Below, in pieces: positions 1-7,241 of a stretch of 15,585 nucleotides of DNA. The translations under genes were made by a program, and so were the position numbers. This stretch comes from Hirudo medicinalis (Eukaryota; Annelida; Clitellata; Hirudinida; Hirudinidae), in contig MPNW01001200.1 in NCBI GenBank assembly GCA_011800805.1, positions 2,699 through 18,283 on the forward strand, read 5' to 3'. The notes below the pieces were generated by a model that worked only from the letters and a program-made list of their open reading frames with translations, was not told the DNA's origin and did not search any database. How positions within the stretch are numbered: position 1 is the stretch's first letter; each line of letters begins with the position of its first letter.

Positions 1-64
1 GGGCGAGAGCTTTGTTTTTCACCGCCTCGTAGTCAAACTCGAACGGTGTTGTTGTTTTTTTCAT
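1..64 (-). CDS. Transposase N-terminus, probably IS256 family (partial, runs off window)
   Basis: Reading the minus strand from an ATG at 64-62 gives 21 codons to the window edge, beginning MKKTTTPFEFDYEAVKNKAL. The acidic and aromatic FEFDYE stretch followed by a Lys/Ala-rich helix resembles the N-terminus of IS256-family (mutator-type) transposases of Bacteroidota, which act as DDE enzymes at the IS ends. No catalytic residue is in view. The ORF lies just inside a candidate terminal repeat (65-126) that resembles the end of the other IS at 15420, which supports the call. It is transcribed outward, away from the nos genes. The family assignment is from recognition only and could be wrong. 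Confidence 0.55.
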   Translation of the reverse strand, partial: MKKTTTPFEFDYEAVKNKALA

Positions 65-126
65 TTTACTGTGTTTATAAAGTTCCTCTTATTTAAGGAC
101 TTTGACACAGTTTATATTACAGTCTC
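65..126 (-). mobile_element. Terminal end and leader of the left insertion sequence
   Basis: Read on the minus strand from 126, the sequence begins GAGACTGTAATATAAACTGT and continues GTCAAAG. This aligns, with one gap, to GTGACAGTGTTTCATAAAGT at 15420, the start of another outward-facing transposase unit. Inside it is an imperfect stem-loop with arms 79-87 and 96-103 and one bulged base, placed between the terminal repeat and the transposase start. The outer boundary at about 126 is inferred from the alignment. No target duplication could be checked because the other end of the element is outside the window. Confidence 0.5.
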
Positions 127-293
127 ATTCCACCCGTTGGCGTGTGCTGTTTTCTATCCGAGTTTCAATTTTTGCAAAGGAAAAAGTATTGTTTCAGAAA
201 ACACCCGAACAGCTATTGTGATTTCAATCATACTATTTTATCCTATTAATTGAATAGCTTCGCAGGCATTCTTTCATTAAACTATTGTAACTA
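127..293. other. Gene-free interval between left IS and nosL
   Basis: No convincing coding sequence is seen in either strand. The longest readings are short and low-complexity. A 6-base inverted repeat (TTCAAT at 223-228 and ATTGAA at 249-254) lies upstream of the nosL start, but its 20-base spacer is long for a Crp/Fnr operator. No perfect TAnnTTTG Bacteroidota -7 element was found. The interval should hold the promoter of the nos genes unless they are read from beyond the IS. Confidence 0.4.
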
Positions 294-1346
294 ATGAACA
301 GCAGTAGGATTTCGTCAGTATCCAAAGGCTTGATTATTGTGGCCGCAATACTACTGGTAATTTCGCTTTTGGTGCCCGTATGGAGCATTTATTTACAAGC
401 ACCACAATATCCGGAAGGGTTGAGTTTGCAAATTTGGACTAATAAAATAGCCGGAGATGTGGATGTTATAAATGGATTGAATCACTACATCGGGATGAAA
501 ACTTTACACAGTCAAGATTTCATAGAGTTCACCGTATTGCCTTATATTATTATTGCTTATGTCGTTTTATTCTTATTGGCGGCACTCATTGGTAAAAAGA
601 AATGGCTTTATACGGTTCTTGCTCTCTTTATATTGTTTGGGGTGGTGGCTATGGTAGATTTTTGGAAGTGGGAATACGACTATGGTCACAATCTCGATCC
701 TCATGCTGCCATAAAAGTACCCGGAATGGTGTATCAACCGCCGCTAATAGGCTTCAAACAATTGTTGAATTTTGGAGCCTATTCTATACCTGATATAGGG
801 GGGTGGTTATTTGTAGCTGCCGGAGTTCTGCTAATTGCAGCCACTGTGATCGAAGTAAAAAAAACATGCCGCTTCAAAAGCAAATTCGCTGTGTTGGCAT
901 TGCTTATAGCCACTATCTCTATCTCATCTTGTGGCAATAGTAGCCCTATATCTATCGATTATAACAAGGATGTCTGCGAGTCCTGCAAAATGTCGATATC
1001 GGAAAGCCATTTTGCTTCGGAACTGATCACATCTAAGGGACGGGTATATAAATTTGATGATTTAGCTTGTATGTTGTTATTCCAGAAAGAGCATAGCGAT
1101 CTTACATTCAAAGCATCCTACGCCGCCGATTTTTTGCAGAACAATAACTTAATGGATGTAAATACTGCATTTTTTGTAAAACACGAATCATACAAAAGCC
1201 CCATGGGGGGCAATATAGCCGCCTTTTCTTCTGAACAAGAGGCCGAAAAACAAGCCCAAACGCTCCAAACAGCTATACTTACTTGGAGTGATTTAAGTAA
1301 GGAAGCCACCATGAGCGGGCAAACAAATGAACAACATGTGCATTAA
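294..1346 (+). CDS. nosL: NosL-type copper lipoprotein domain fused to an N-terminal membrane domain
   Basis: The protein has 350 residues. Residues 1-190 form a membrane domain with about four hydrophobic helices (near 12-34, 82-99, 103-122 and 169-186). Residues 195-212 are hydrophobic and end in a lipobox-like ISSC (C213), as if a separate lipoprotein had been joined on. The C-terminal part has NosL features: C228-x2-C231-x-M233, FDDLACML near 254-261 and a late SPMG segment. NosL proteins bind Cu(I) and help supply copper for the CuZ centre of nitrous oxide reductase. The N-terminal part resembles membrane proteins found beside nosL in Bacteroidota; a relation to NosB is possible but unproven. 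Eight A bases (857-864) lie at the domain junction; a one-base change there stops translation soon after. The gene overlaps nosD by 20 bases, so the two are probably translationally coupled. Confidence 0.85.
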   Translation: MNSSRISSVSKGLIIVAAILLVISLLVPVWSIYLQAPQYPEGLSLQIWTNKIAGDVDVINGLNHYIGMKTLHSQDFIEFTVLPYIIIAYVVLFLLAALIGKKKWLYTVLALFILFGVVAMVDFWKWEYDYGHNLDPHAAIKVPGMVYQPPLIGFKQLLNFGAYSIPDIGGWLFVAAGVLLIAATVIEVKKTCRFKSKFAVLALLIATISISSCGNSSPISIDYNKDVCESCKMSISESHFASELITSKGRVYKFDDLACMLLFQKEHSDLTFKASYAADFLQNNNLMDVNTAFFVKHESYKSPMGGNIAAFSSEQEAEKQAQTLQTAILTWSDLSKEATMSGQTNEQHVH

Positions 1347-2589
1347 GCAATGTTGCACTTTCTTGACGTGGACTATGGCCATGCTTTTTGTGGCTTTCCC
1401 TGTGCATGCCGTAGTGCATCATGTGGGCAAAAATCAAACTTATGCCACTATAAAGGCCGCCTTGGCATACAGTAAAAGCGGCGATACAGTGATAGTCTCT
1501 CATGGTATTTACAAAGAGGGAAATATCATAGTGGACAAAGCCGTTTATCTGACAGGTGAAGGATTGCCCGTTTTAGACGGCGAGTTGAAATACGAAATCA
1601 TCTCAGTAAAGAGTAGCCATGTGGTGATAAAAGGGTTTCAAATAAAAAATTCAGGTAGAGCCTCCATGTCTGACCCCGGCGGTATAAAAATATATTCGGA
1701 AAAATATGTAACCATAGAAAACAATATGTTTACCGATAATTATTTTGCCGTTTATCTTCAATATGCTTCACACTGTTTGATAAAAAACAACAAAATAAAG
1801 GCTTCGCAAAAACAAGAGTACGAATCAGGAAACGGTATCCATTGCTGGAAAAGCGACAGCCTGCAAATAATTGGCAACACAATAGAAGGCCATCGCGATG
1901 GTATTTATTTCGAATTTGTAACGCAATCCATCATTTGGCGAAACATAGCCAAAAACAATCTTAGATACGGATTGCACTTTATGTTTTCTCATAGCAATGC
2001 CTACGTTACCAATTTGTTTAAAAACAACGGAGCCGGCGTGGCGGTTATGTTTACCAAAAAAGTGGTAATGATGAACAATACCTTCGAAGAAAACTGGGGT
2101 GATGCAGCCTATGGCGTATTGTTTAAAGAACTTTCTGATTGCTACCTTTCGGGAAATCGTTTTGCAAGAAACACCACAGGTATATTTTTTGATGGAAGCA
2201 ACCGCATTACCGCCGAACACAACCTTTTTCAGGCTAATGGATGGGGCATGCGCATGCAAGCTAATTGTATGGACAATATGATAGCCTATAATAATTTTTT
2301 AGGAAACACTTTCGATATTACTACAAACGGAACACTTACACTCAATCATTTCAACGAAAACTATTGGGATAAGTACGAAGGCTATGATTTAAACAAAGAC
2401 CAAATAGGCGATGTTCCGTATCGCCCACTCAGTTTATTTTCAGTAATTGTAGAAAAAAATCCGCCAGCCATGCTCCTTTATCGTAGTTTCATGATTGGTC
2501 TGTTAGATAAGTCCGAAAAAATATTACCCAGCCTAACGCCGGAAAACTTTGTGGACAATAAACCCCGAATGGCCCCCTACAAACTATGA
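1327..2589 (+). CDS. nosD: NosD, periplasmic beta-helix copper-maturation protein
   Basis: The product has 420 residues, about the usual NosD length. An N-terminal signal peptide ends near VHA (residue 28). After it come GDTVIVSHGIYKEGNIIVDK and then tandem turns rich in N-N, N-x-I and GI steps, typical of the parallel beta-helix (CASH/NosD) fold, from roughly residues 70 to 350. NosD is a periplasmic protein that works with the NosF ATPase and NosY permease in maturing the copper centre of nitrous oxide reductase. The start at 1327 overlaps the end of nosL by 20 bases; a second ATG at 1336 (residue 4) is also possible. The stop overlaps the nosF start by four bases (ATGA), a clear operon signature. 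Confidence 0.93.
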   Translation: MNNMCIKQCCTFLTWTMAMLFVAFPVHAVVHHVGKNQTYATIKAALAYSKSGDTVIVSHGIYKEGNIIVDKAVYLTGEGLPVLDGELKYEIISVKSSHVVIKGFQIKNSGRASMSDPGGIKIYSEKYVTIENNMFTDNYFAVYLQYASHCLIKNNKIKASQKQEYESGNGIHCWKSDSLQIIGNTIEGHRDGIYFEFVTQSIIWRNIAKNNLRYGLHFMFSHSNAYVTNLFKNNGAGVAVMFTKKVVMMNNTFEENWGDAAYGVLFKELSDCYLSGNRFARNTTGIFFDGSNRITAEHNLFQANGWGMRMQANCMDNMIAYNNFLGNTFDITTNGTLTLNHFNENYWDKYEGYDLNKDQIGDVPYRPLSLFSVIVEKNPPAMLLYRSFMIGLLDKSEKILPSLTPENFVDNKPRMAPYKL

Positions 2590-3296
2590 TAGAAATAAAA
2601 AACGTAACAAAATTTTTTGGTCGGCTGCAAGCCTTAAACAACTTGAATTTGCAACTGAGCAAAGGTGAATGTATAGCACTAATAGGGCCCAATGGTTGTG
2701 GCAAAACCACTTTGATAAAATCTATTTTAGGAATGGCGGTACCCAGTAGTGGTCAAGTTATTTTCGATGGAAAAGATATAAAAAACGATAACGAATACCG
2801 GCGTAATATTGGCTATATGCCACAGATAGGCCGCTATCCCGAAAATATGACCATAGGCCAAGTGATAGACATGATAAAAGGAATAAGAAAAAGTACACAG
2901 CCGCTGGATGAAGATTTATACAAACAGTTCGAGCTACAAACCATGCTCGATAAAAAAATGCGCACACTCAGTGGAGGAACTACCCAAAAAGTAAGTGCCA
3001 CACTATCATTTCTGTTCAAGCCACAAGTGTTGATTTTGGACGAACCCACCGCTGGCCTCGATCCTATAGCTGCCGAAATACTGAAAGCAAAAATCATTGA
3101 AGCAAAAAACAATGGATGCCTCATTCTTATCACCTCACATTTGCTGAGCGAATTGGAAGATATTGTAAGTCAAGTAATATTTATGCAGGATGGAAAATTA
3201 ATCTTACACAAAAGTGTGTCAGACCTAAAAGCCACCACAGGACAAGGGTCTATTGCCCGTTCTATTGTTCATCTTTTAAAAAACGAGGCCATATGA
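2586..3296 (+). CDS. nosF: NosF, ABC transporter ATPase of the nos maturation complex
   Basis: The 236-residue protein is a complete ABC ATPase. It shows Walker A GPNGCGKT (34-41), Q-loop Gln80, signature LSGGTTQ (128-134), Walker B VLILDEP (148-154), D-loop GLD (157-159) and switch His185. No membrane segment is present, so it is the cytoplasmic motor that pairs with NosY. In known nos systems NosDFY is thought to drive maturation of the CuZ site, probably by handling a sulfur species. The gene overlaps nosD by ATGA at 2586-2589 and nosY by ATGA at 3293-3296, so stoichiometric coupled translation is likely. Confidence 0.95.
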   Translation: MIEIKNVTKFFGRLQALNNLNLQLSKGECIALIGPNGCGKTTLIKSILGMAVPSSGQVIFDGKDIKNDNEYRRNIGYMPQIGRYPENMTIGQVIDMIKGIRKSTQPLDEDLYKQFELQTMLDKKMRTLSGGTTQKVSATLSFLFKPQVLILDEPTAGLDPIAAEILKAKIIEAKNNGCLILITSHLLSELEDIVSQVIFMQDGKLILHKSVSDLKATTGQGSIARSIVHLLKNEAI

Positions 3297-4060
3297 CGAG
3301 AGTATTAAGATATGTAGCATTAGATATTTTGAAAAACAAAATAGTGTTGGTTTACATGTTGATGTTGGCTTTGTTTTCTTGGAGTGCTTTCGCGTTAGAA
3401 GACAATACCTCCAAAGGGCTGCTTACGGTGTTGAACATCGTGTTGCTTACGGTTCCCCTCGTGTCGGTACTGTTTGCCACTATTTATGTGTACAATAGCA
3501 GCGAGTTTATTGAGCTATTAGTAAGCCACCCTGTAAAGCGCAGCATGATCTGGAAGGCACTGTTTACCGGCTTATCCGTGAGCCTAGTGGTTGCATACAT
3601 TATGGGTGCCGGTGTTCCTTTGTTGATTTTTGCAGAATGGGATATAGCCCTGATCATGATCATTTCGGGTTCTTTGTTGTCAGTAATTTTTGTGGCTGTT
3701 GCCTTTTTAAGCAGTATTCTCACACGAGACAAAGCCAAGGGTATTGGCGTATCTATCATGTTATGGCTGTATTTTGCCCTCTTGTTTGATGGGTTGGTTT
3801 TGTTTTTATTTTTTCAATTTGCAGATTATCCTATCGAAAAAGTAGTGGTGTTGCTAAGTGCGCTAAGCCCTGTCGATTTGTGCCGCATACTCATTCTATT
3901 AAGGTTAGATGTGTCTGCTATGCTGGGATATACGGGTGCCGTATTTAAAGATTCCTTTGGAAACAGTTGGGGCTTATTGCTATCGTTTGTATTGCTGATA
4001 TTGTGGGTAGCCATACCTTTTGCAATATCTTTAAAGCGGTTTAAAAAGCGCGATTTATAA
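3293..4060 (+). CDS. nosY: NosY, ABC permease of the nos maturation complex
   Basis: I chose the ATG at 3293 because it overlaps the nosF stop by four bases and gives a 255-residue protein of normal NosY length; the longer open frame from 3116 is only read-back inside nosF. About six hydrophobic helices are visible (near 17-36, 43-66, 86-112, 117-141, 150-178 and 225-247), the ABC-2-type permease layout. A conserved-looking segment (NSSEFIELLVSHPVKRS, residues 68-84) sits after helix two, and a basic tail ends the protein. It is the inner-membrane partner of NosF and NosD. It is the last gene of the overlapping nos run; the next gene starts 86 bases later. Confidence 0.92.
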   Translation: MTRVLRYVALDILKNKIVLVYMLMLALFSWSAFALEDNTSKGLLTVLNIVLLTVPLVSVLFATIYVYNSSEFIELLVSHPVKRSMIWKALFTGLSVSLVVAYIMGAGVPLLIFAEWDIALIMIISGSLLSVIFVAVAFLSSILTRDKAKGIGVSIMLWLYFALLFDGLVLFLFFQFADYPIEKVVVLLSALSPVDLCRILILLRLDVSAMLGYTGAVFKDSFGNSWGLLLSFVLLILWVAIPFAISLKRFKKRDL

Positions 4061-4069
4061 ACCGACAAT

Positions 4070-4077
4070 TACATTTG
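4070..4077 (+). promoter_or_regulatory. Candidate Bacteroidota -7 element upstream of the haemoglobin gene
   Basis: TACATTTG matches the Bacteroidota primary-sigma -7 consensus TAnnTTTG exactly and lies 69 bases before the haemoglobin start. A good -33 TTTG at the expected distance is not present, which weakens the call. Confidence 0.25.
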
Positions 4078-4101
4078 TTGACCAACCTATGCTAAAATAC
4101 T

Positions 4102-4137
4102 TTTTTACAATTTTTAAAAACAGTGTTGTTGTAAAAA
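4102..4137. repeat. Perfect 9-base inverted repeat before the haemoglobin gene
   Basis: TTTTTACAA (4102-4110) and TTGTAAAAA (4129-4137) are exact reverse complements separated by 18 bases. The repeat ends 9 bases before the start codon. It could be an operator, an RNA hairpin in the 5' leader, or a weak terminator for nosY. The spacer is too long for a standard Crp/Fnr site, though TTG and CAA half-site-like triplets are present. Confidence 0.4.
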
Positions 4138-4146
4138 TTTAAACGA

Positions 4147-4518
4147 ATGTCGATGAAGCCGGATATCGCCACCAAAAAGGATATTGAAATCATAGTGCGT
4201 ACTTTTTACGAAAAAGTAAAAACTGATGAAACGATTGGTTTTTTCTTTTCTGAAATCGTTCCTATCAATTGGGAAGCACATATTCCAAAAATGTGTTCTT
4301 TTTGGGAAAATGTATTGTTTTATACTGGCGAGTACGAGGGCAATCCGCTAGCGGCACATCGACAAATTCACCAGAAATATGCTACCAAGCCCGAACATTT
4401 TTACAGATGGATAGAACTATTTACTGCTGTGGTAGATAGTTTACATAAAGGCACCAATGCGGAAAAGTTGAAAGATCATGCCAAAGCCATCGCTACCGTA
4501 ATGATGCAAAAAATCTAA
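4147..4518 (+). CDS. Group III truncated haemoglobin
   Basis: The 123-residue protein has the group III truncated globin pattern. FYEKV carries the B10 Tyr (Y21), WEAH gives the E7 His (H45), GNPLAAH gives the likely proximal F8 His (H71), and HFYRWIELF supplies the G8 Trp (W88). Spacing from E7 to F8 is 26 residues, as in the characterised Campylobacter group III protein. Such globins bind O2 and NO and are linked to NO detoxification or oxygen handling in the cytoplasm. Its place after nosLDFY and opposite a Crp-type regulator fits a nitrogen-oxide stress role. The start at 4147 is followed by a second ATG at 4153 that could be used instead. Confidence 0.92.
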   Translation: MSMKPDIATKKDIEIIVRTFYEKVKTDETIGFFFSEIVPINWEAHIPKMCSFWENVLFYTGEYEGNPLAAHRQIHQKYATKPEHFYRWIELFTAVVDSLHKGTNAEKLKDHAKAIATVMMQKI

Positions 4519-4582
4519 TACTCGGCTTTGTTTTGTCATACATGGTTTTTGCATGCAATGCATCTTTAAAGTTGTTAGAAGA
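4519..4582. other. Short convergent intergenic interval
   Basis: The 64 bases between the stops of the haemoglobin gene and the minus-strand membrane protein gene contain a perfect 10-base palindrome TTGCATGCAA (4549-4558). No GC-rich stem followed by a T run was recognised, so a bidirectional terminator is not demonstrated. Confidence 0.35.
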
Positions 4583-5815
4583 TTATTTTACGATCCGTTT
4601 AGGTGGGGAAGAGTAGTGATGTGCAATCACCATACCCACTGCACTTCCCAATAAAAGCAATGCGGCAAACAGCAACATTTCATTGATATGAGGAATGGGA
4701 ATGTATGCAAAAGCGGCCATGCCCTGAATCCCCAAAAAAGTTTCATTTAGCACTACACCTACAAGAAAACACAGCGCTGCAATCTTGGTAGCACACGTGG
4801 CCGCAATGATATTTCGTTGAAACATAAAAAATAACAAAAACAGGGAGAATACACCCAACAACACTAAGTGGATATAGGCTATTACAATAGGCCGAAATCC
4901 AAATACCAACTGACTCAATGAGGGAACAATAGATATAGTTTGCAACGTGAATTTTAATGAAAGCGCTACCGCCGAAGCATAGCATAACCAACCCAACCAA
5001 GAGACTCGAAATGCCCAACCACTTTTTTTGAAATGTTTATATAATTGCAATACGAAAGCAATCCATGCCACCCATTGCAGTACTGCCGCCACTACTGTAA
5101 CGCAATATAACCATGCTGGCAATTTTGCCCAAAGTATGGAAAGTCCAAAGGTGGGTATAACCGTAATGGCAAAAATCCAAAAGTACTTGCGGATAGAAGG
5201 TGCATGAACCGGTAAATAAGAAGCTACTAACGCCATGCCCGCAAAAAAGAACCAGCCGTTATATTGAAAGTGTAGATAATAATACACCGATGCCAAATAA
5301 TAATTTTGGTCAATGTGCTTACTTATCATCATGTATGCCAAAAACAAGGGGCCTGCCGCCGATAAAATATTCAGCAATAATGCAGCTACCGCCCAAGGTT
5401 TGCATGGGTGAGAGGCAGGAAGTACTTTTTTACCTTTAAAGAAAATGAGGGTGAACCATACTGCAATCACAATAGACATCGTAGAAAAAAAGATAGAAAC
5501 CGATTTATATCCCATTATGGTAAAAAATACCAGCATTCCAAAGGATACAATTAAATTGAACAACAGAAGTGCATGATATTTTTTCTTTTGAGGTTGTGCC
5601 AAATAAGGAAATAGTATTAAAAACAATCCGCTGTACAATACATGTCCCACCCAGCCAGAAAAGGCAAAATGCGAATGGGCATGCAGTAAGTTTTTTTGTT
5701 CAAAAAACGGGAAGTTGAATGCGATTTTGTAACGCATTAATGTACCGTATAAAGCCACAATCGCAAGGTTTATCAGCCCCCATCTAAACCATTTGTACAC
5801 ACTTTCTGTAGTCAT
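4583..5815 (-). CDS. Polytopic histidine-rich membrane protein, NnrS-like or oxidase subunit I-like
   Basis: The 410-residue protein is almost entirely hydrophobic, with about 11-12 predicted membrane helices. Histidines sit at helix positions typical of haem or metal ligands: H45-A-H47-S-H49 followed by FAFSGW, H182 in YYLHFQYNGW, H316 in YIHLVLLGVF, and H376 in IPHINEM. This spread resembles NnrS, a haem- and copper-containing protein linked to NO stress, and also recalls subunit I of haem-copper oxidases and NO reductases. The identity is not settled, and catalytic NO reductase glutamates were not recognised. It starts 4 bases after the stop of the upstream Crp/Fnr-type gene, so the two form an operon, probably NO- or redox-responsive. 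Confidence 0.7.
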   Translation of the reverse strand: MTTESVYKWFRWGLINLAIVALYGTLMRYKIAFNFPFFEQKNLLHAHSHFAFSGWVGHVLYSGLFLILFPYLAQPQKKKYHALLLFNLIVSFGMLVFFTIMGYKSVSIFFSTMSIVIAVWFTLIFFKGKKVLPASHPCKPWAVAALLLNILSAAGPLFLAYMMISKHIDQNYYLASVYYYLHFQYNGWFFFAGMALVASYLPVHAPSIRKYFWIFAITVIPTFGLSILWAKLPAWLYCVTVVAAVLQWVAWIAFVLQLYKHFKKSGWAFRVSWLGWLCYASAVALSLKFTLQTISIVPSLSQLVFGFRPIVIAYIHLVLLGVFSLFLLFFMFQRNIIAATCATKIAALCFLVGVVLNETFLGIQGMAAFAYIPIPHINEMLLFAALLLLGSAVGMVIAHHYSSPPKRIVK

Positions 5816-5819
5816 AGTA

Positions 5820-6410
5820 TCAGTAAAATAGTTTATGGTTTATAATTTTTATTGTTCCGTGGGTTTGCATTTTTATCAAAGTGCGTATTACCGTTTCCAC
5901 CCTTAACCCCGTATAGTCGGCAATTTGCTGCCTGGTGTACGGAATGGCTTGTACATTAAGGGGGCGCGCATTCTGCTTAAACGTTTTTAAAAACTGTAAA
6001 ATTTTTTCTTCAGGAGTGCGCCGAACCCATATTTGAGCAGAAGCAGCTTTATTGTATATACGCCTTGCAAAAGTGTAGATTAATTTTTCCGATAAATCGG
6101 GATAATCGTGCAAAATATTTAAAAAATGATCTTTCCTTAGTTTGGTGATGACGCAATCGGTACAGGCTTGCGCAGTAGATGGATATGATTTGCCCAACAA
6201 TAACGGAGGTTCTCCAAAACTTTGACCTTCTTTGAACAATCCTTGAGTGAGTTCTTTCCCGTCAGAATTGGAAGTAAATAACCGCACTTCGCCACTCATA
6301 ATTTGATAGTAGTAGTATGGGGTTGCATCTTCGTGAAAAATAAATTCGTTTTTTTGAAATTTTTTAGACACTCCACCATAAGTGATCAATATGTCGTGGT
6401 CTATTTGCAT
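5820..6410 (-). CDS. Crp/Fnr-family transcriptional regulator
   Basis: The 196-residue protein has an N-terminal cyclic-nucleotide-binding-type beta-barrel (about residues 15-105, including FGEPPLLLGKSYPSTA) and a long linking helix (about 107-128). A C-terminal winged helix-turn-helix follows (about 155-190, IPYTRQQIADYTGLRVETVI). The recognition helix carries E-x3-R (VETVIR), the spacing that Fnr-type proteins use to read TTGA half-sites. There is no N-terminal cysteine cluster for an iron-sulfur centre; only C83-x2-C86 is seen in the barrel. Effector sensing by NO-haem, redox or a metabolite therefore cannot be decided. It is the first gene of an operon with the histidine-rich membrane protein and is a candidate regulator of the nearby nos and globin genes. 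Confidence 0.9.
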   Translation of the reverse strand: MQIDHDILITYGGVSKKFQKNEFIFHEDATPYYYYQIMSGEVRLFTSNSDGKELTQGLFKEGQSFGEPPLLLGKSYPSTAQACTDCVITKLRKDHFLNILHDYPDLSEKLIYTFARRIYNKAASAQIWVRRTPEEKILQFLKTFKQNARPLNVQAIPYTRQQIADYTGLRVETVIRTLIKMQTHGTIKIINHKLFY

Positions 6411-6633
6411 TATATAACGATAGTTTTTGTTGATATTTCACTTCAGTTCCTCTATTGTGGGATATATTTCGAATAATTATGTCGGAAGATGAAACCTATA
6501 AATTCCTTTTCTCAAGCAACAAATAGTGGGTCTCAATATATAAAACTTTATTGGTTGAATGACATTTTATATTTTTTTTGGATATATGATTTTTGTTGAT
6601 TAACCTCACCAAGCCATTTTAGATGCTCTTGCC
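6411..6633. other. AT-rich divergent intergenic region upstream of the regulator
   Basis: These 223 bases lie between the start of the Crp/Fnr-type gene and the start of a broken lipoprotein gene, so they should hold promoters for both directions. TTGAT occurs at about 6430 and again near 6596 (GTTGATTAACC), but no full TTGAT-N4-ATCAA dyad and no perfect TAnnTTTG element facing either gene was found. Confidence 0.35.
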
Positions 6634-6846
6634 ATGATCAAAAACACTTTCTACTTGCTTGCCCTCAGCGCATTATTGGCTGCCGTGGTTTTTTCCTGCG
6701 CCAAAACCGGTAGCGAGCCATGGGGGCAGTTGCCAAAAGATGCGGTGCTTACCTTGCAGGAAGCCAAAAACTGCTACTACCAAGCCCACGAAGAAGACCC
6801 GCACCACCCTGCGGCCGACGACCCGAAGCAACGGAGAGCGGCTTAG
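6634..6846 (+). pseudogene. Truncated lipoprotein gene
   Basis: The 70-residue reading starts with a clear lipoprotein signal peptide: a basic n-region, a long hydrophobic stretch and a VFSC lipobox with Cys near residue 22. It continues with PWGQLPKDAVLTLQEAKNCY, which reads like the beginning of a larger secreted Bacteroidota lipoprotein, and then changes to a charged low-complexity tail ending QRRAA. A mature part of only about 48 residues and the abrupt change in composition suggest the 5' remnant of a gene cut by a rearrangement or repeat at about 6800-6846. It could instead be a genuine small lipoprotein. Function is unknown. Confidence 0.45.
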
Positions 6847-7241
6847 CTCTTACGCGCCCAGAGTTTTTGTAGGGGTTCGCCGAAGGGATACTTTTTGTGC
6901 GCATAAGTTCGTAAGTGTGACCACAAATTCTCCAAAAAAAGATACACTCCGTTTCGGACGGACTAAAGCCTTTGTATAAATCAGGACTATTAAGGCTGTG
7001 AGGCAGATTATTGCCAGCAGTACGGTCAAAAGCATATAGCAGCTATAATTAAAATTACTCTTAAGTACGAGTATTCCAAAAATCATTTATAAGTTCAAAA
7101 TAATATATTAGCTTCGCCGGAGCCTATTGTAGATCATGATTCTAACGATTCATTTTTTATCAGGTGGGGATTGCCGTGCAATGTTGAGTAATTAATGCTT
7201 TGCAAAGCGGATTTTTTAACCTTTTTAAACAAAAATTTCTT
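6847..7241. other. Gene-free stretch between broken lipoprotein gene and susC
   Basis: About 395 bases without a supported gene. A minus-strand frame at 7086-6850 has one hydrophobic stretch, but its tail (KVSLRRTPTKTLGA) looks like translated repeat sequence rather than protein. The sequence from about 6816 to 6980 has a different texture from its neighbours (GC-rich then A-runs) and may be a dispersed repeat. The part nearest susC (about 7090-7241) must hold the susC promoter, but only imperfect matches to TAnnTTTG were seen. Confidence 0.4.

Noticed and set aside
127..293. The 127-293 interval as the 3' end of nosZ or another nos gene
   Set aside because: Neither strand gives a nosZ-like or other recognisable C-terminus; the frames are short and featureless.
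3116..3292. A longer N-terminus for NosY starting inside nosF
   Set aside because: The extra 59 residues are only out-of-frame nosF sequence; the ATGA overlap at 3293 gives a normal-length permease starting just before its first helix.
6850..7086. A minus-strand frame of 78 residues with a hydrophobic segment, as a small membrane protein
   Set aside because: It has a long odd tail typical of translated non-coding sequence, no supporting context and no recognisable family; it is described as gene-free sequence instead.
7200..7241. A TTG start for SusC adding 14 residues
   Set aside because: The ATG at 7242 gives a standard signal peptide; the extension would bury it and has no ribosome-binding support.
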